Below, in pieces: positions 14,115 to 16,386 of a stretch of DNA of 16,386 nucleotides (position 1 is its first letter; each line of letters starts with the position of its first letter). The position numbers and the translations under genes are program-made. The notes below the pieces were generated by a model, which searched no databases, was not told where the DNA came from, and was given only the letters and a program-made list of their open reading frames with translations. This DNA comes from an uncultured Ignavibacteriota bacterium (lineage in GTDB: Bacteria > Bacteroidota > Ignavibacteria > Tepidaquicellales > Tepidaquicellaceae): positions 1 through 16,386 of the forward strand of contig CALGII010000317.1 of NCBI GenBank assembly GCA_937915485.1. The letters run 5' to 3'.

Positions 14115-16382
14115 ATGATCAGGAAACAAGACGCTCTGGATTATCATCAGACCGGACGTCCGGGAAAAATCGAAGTAATCGCTTCTAAACCCTGTGCAAC
14201 GCAAAGAGACTTATCTCTTGCATACACGCCCGGAGTCGCGGACCCCTGTCTCGAAATCGAGAAAAATCCGCTCGATGCTTATAAATACACAGCCAAAGGA
14301 AATCTGGTTGCCGTCGTTTCTAACGGTACGGCTGTCCTCGGACTTGGTAACATCGGCTCGCTCGCCGGGAAACCTGTTATGGAAGGAAAAGGCGTGCTAT
14401 TTAAAAGATTCGCCGATGTCGATGTATTTGACATTGAACTCAACACTGAGAATTCCGACGAAATCATCAAGGCTGTCAAACTGCTCGAGCCTACTTTCGG
14501 CGGAATCAATCTCGAAGACATAAAAGCACCCGAGTGCTTTTACATAGAGGAGGAACTCAAGAAGATAATGTCAATCCCCGTGTTTCACGACGACCAGCAC
14601 GGAACCGCGATTATCAGCGGAGCCGCTCTAATCAACGCGGTTGAAATCGTGAACAAAAAAATCTCGGAAATCAAAGTAGTGTTCAGCGGAGCCGGCGCCG
14701 CCGGGATAGCCTGCGCTAAATTATACGAATCTCTCGGAGTCAAACGTGAAAATATCGTTTTGGTAGATACTAAAGGCGTCGTATATAAGGGCCGCAAAGA
14801 GGGAATGAACAAATATAAAGAATATTTCGCCTCCGACACAAAGATGAGGACGCTTGCAGACGCGATGAAAGGAGCGGATGTTTTCTGCGGAGTTTCGAAA
14901 AAGGGACTCGTTACAAAAGAAATGGTAAAATCGATGGCGAACGATCCCGTGATATTCGCGATGGCAAATCCCGACCCTGAAATCACTTACGACGACGCGA
15001 AAAGCGCGCGCGACGACGTGATTATGGCGACGGGAAGAAGCGATTATCCGAATCAGGTAAACAACGTGCTGGGCTTCCCGTTCATTTTCCGCGGCGCACT
15101 CGACGTTCGCGCGTCAACAATTAACGACGAGATGAAAATCGCCGCTTCGCACGCGCTCGCGCAACTGGCGAAAGAAGACGTGCCCGATTCCGTAATAAGG
15201 GCATACGGCGGAAGCAGAATCGAGTTCGGGCGCGAATACATTATTCCGAAACCGTTCGATCCGCGCGTTCTTCTCTGGGAAGCGCCCGCGGTTGCAAAGG
15301 CAGCGATGGACAGCGGAGTCGCTCAGAATCCTATAAAGGATTTCGAAGCGTACAAGGACAGCCTCGAAGCGCGTCTCGGCAAGTCAAGAGAGATTATGAG
15401 ATTCTTCATACATCAGGCTCAAAAAACACACAAAAAAATCGTATTCCCAGAAGGCGAGGAAAACAGCATCCTCCGCGCCGCTCAGATAATCACGGATGAA
15501 AAAATCGCCACGCCGATTCTGCTCGGTAACAAGAAGGTTATACAGAAGAATATAGAGGAACTCGGACTGAGCATAGAAGCGGACGATTTCGAAATTCTTG
15601 ACCCTACTACTTCAAAGAAAAGCGAGAGATACCTCGAGGAATTTTACAACCTAAGACAAAGAAAAGGAATTACTTTTTTCGACGCGAAGAGATTAATCAA
15701 AACTCCGAACATATACGGTATGATGATGGTGAGAACGGGAGACGCGGACGGACTGATTTCGGGTCTTACACAGCATTATCCCGACACGGTAAAACCCGCT
15801 CTACAGATTATCGGTAAGGACGAGGGTGTCAGGAATATCGCCGGGATGTACATGATGGTATTCAAGAACCAGAGAATATTTATCGCCGACCCGACCGTAA
15901 ACATAAACCCCGACGCGGAGGAACTCGCCGAGATAACTATGCTCGTTGCGGACAAGGTGAAACAATTGAACATCGAACCGAGAATCGCTATGCTGTCGTT
16001 CAGCAACTTCGGAAGCACGAGGCATCCGCTCAGCGCGAAAGTAAGAACGGCGACTGAAATCGTGAGGGAGAAACGCCCCGAACTCATAATCGAAGGCGAA
16101 ATGATGGCGGATACGGCTATGAATCCTGACATGATAAAGGAATATTTCCCGTTCAGCAATCTCAAGGAAAAAGCCAATACGCTGATTTGCCCCGACCTTA
16201 CATCGGCAAACATCGCATACAAACTTCTGACGTATCTCGGAGGCGCTGTTGCTATAGGACCGATACTTCTCGGGATTAAAAAACCCGTTTACCTGCTTGG
16301 ACCGGGTAATTATGTAGAGGACATCGTGAACATAACCGCGATGGCGGTATTCGAAGCGCAGAGGAAGAACAACGTAAAATAG
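14115..16382 (+). CDS. maeB: NADP-type malic enzyme with C-terminal PTA-like domain
   Basis: Cytoplasmic enzyme that oxidatively decarboxylates malate to pyruvate, supplying NAD(P)H and feeding acetyl-CoA. Its 755 residues match the long two-domain MaeB class. The malic enzyme part (1 to about 425) shows AYTPGVA with the catalytic Tyr37, EGKGVLFKRFADVDVFD with Lys92, INLEDI with metal ligands Glu134 and Asp135, FHDDQHGTA with Asp160, and the dinucleotide fold SGAGAAG at 191-197. The C-terminal part (about 426-750) is homologous to phosphotransacetylase, but where Pta has NDLSRGC it reads YLLGPGN, so the catalytic Ser-Arg is lost. In studied relatives this domain binds acetyl-CoA and regulates the enzyme. 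NADP rather than NAD use is inferred from the class. The ATG at 14115 has no Shine-Dalgarno sequence; TATATTTA at 14076-14083 is a weak -7 candidate. The gene is complete, ending 4 bp before the window edge. Confidence 0.97.
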   Translation: MIRKQDALDYHQTGRPGKIEVIASKPCATQRDLSLAYTPGVADPCLEIEKNPLDAYKYTAKGNLVAVVSNGTAVLGLGNIGSLAGKPVMEGKGVLFKRFADVDVFDIELNTENSDEIIKAVKLLEPTFGGINLEDIKAPECFYIEEELKKIMSIPVFHDDQHGTAIISGAALINAVEIVNKKISEIKVVFSGAGAAGIACAKLYESLGVKRENIVLVDTKGVVYKGRKEGMNKYKEYFASDTKMRTLADAMKGADVFCGVSKKGLVTKEMVKSMANDPVIFAMANPDPEITYDDAKSARDDVIMATGRSDYPNQVNNVLGFPFIFRGALDVRASTINDEMKIAASHALAQLAKEDVPDSVIRAYGGSRIEFGREYIIPKPFDPRVLLWEAPAVAKAAMDSGVAQNPIKDFEAYKDSLEARLGKSREIMRFFIHQAQKTHKKIVFPEGEENSILRAAQIITDEKIATPILLGNKKVIQKNIEELGLSIEADDFEILDPTTSKKSERYLEEFYNLRQRKGITFFDAKRLIKTPNIYGMMMVRTGDADGLISGLTQHYPDTVKPALQIIGKDEGVRNIAGMYMMVFKNQRIFIADPTVNINPDAEELAEITMLVADKVKQLNIEPRIAMLSFSNFGSTRHPLSAKVRTATEIVREKRPELIIEGEMMADTAMNPDMIKEYFPFSNLKEKANTLICPDLTSANIAYKLLTYLGGAVAIGPILLGIKKPVYLLGPGNYVEDIVNITAMAVFEAQRKNNVK

Positions 16383-16386
16383 CAGG

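Noticed and set aside
13962..14204. Minus-strand 80-codon frame in the maeB/hydrolase divergent gap
   Set aside because: It overlaps the maeB start on the opposite strand, has low-complexity Phe/Ile/Lys composition expected from AT-rich DNA and no recognisable features.

Overview
The window looks like chromosomal DNA from a member of the Bacteroidota/Ignavibacteriota group, most likely the Ignavibacteria side. Two large secreted proteins end in the type IX secretion (T9SS) sorting domain, in the form usual for Ignavibacteria: a YPNPFNPVTKI block, then DILGREVATLVND, and a terminal KRF(M/I)L(I/L)K. Most starts lack a Shine-Dalgarno sequence, and one promoter matches the Bacteroidota -7 element TAnnTTTG. 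Intergenic DNA is very AT-rich. I see no phage, transposase, CRISPR, tRNA or rRNA sequence.

Layout: every gene is on the minus strand except the last. Read in the minus direction from the right: a lipase-like PDZ + alpha/beta hydrolase (13902-12547); a 354-bp intergenic stretch of short repeats around a structured GC-richer element; iorA-iorB for indolepyruvate:ferredoxin oxidoreductase (12192-10007, ATGA overlap, then a terminator); a 367-bp AT-rich gap; two paralogous gingipain-like (C25) T9SS peptidases (9639-5914 and 5624-3129), each with its own terminator; a small outer-membrane beta-barrel-like protein (3030-2401); and a pta-ackA operon (2274-57) with palindromes upstream and a terminator at the window edge. 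The plus-strand gene at 14115-16382 is a complete maeB-type malic enzyme, divergent from the hydrolase.

How the parts may fit (inference): the secreted peptidases would release peptides outside the cell, IorAB would oxidise transaminated aromatic amino acids to aryl-acetyl-CoA and reduced ferredoxin, and Pta-AckA would turn acetyl-CoA into acetate and ATP. MaeB links malate to pyruvate and carries a PTA-like domain that appears catalytically dead and may sense acetyl-CoA. This suits a peptide-using, fermentative heterotroph, but the genes are separate transcription units and need not be one system.

The points most worth a second look are the 12.27-12.53 kb repeat region (a 47-nt hairpin with a competing alternative pairing, flanked by identical 17-bp AT-rich repeats and a perfect 4 x 20-bp tandem array), the IorAB pair lacking the usual ferredoxin domain, the two perfect palindromes upstream of pta, and the modular divergence of the C25 pair.
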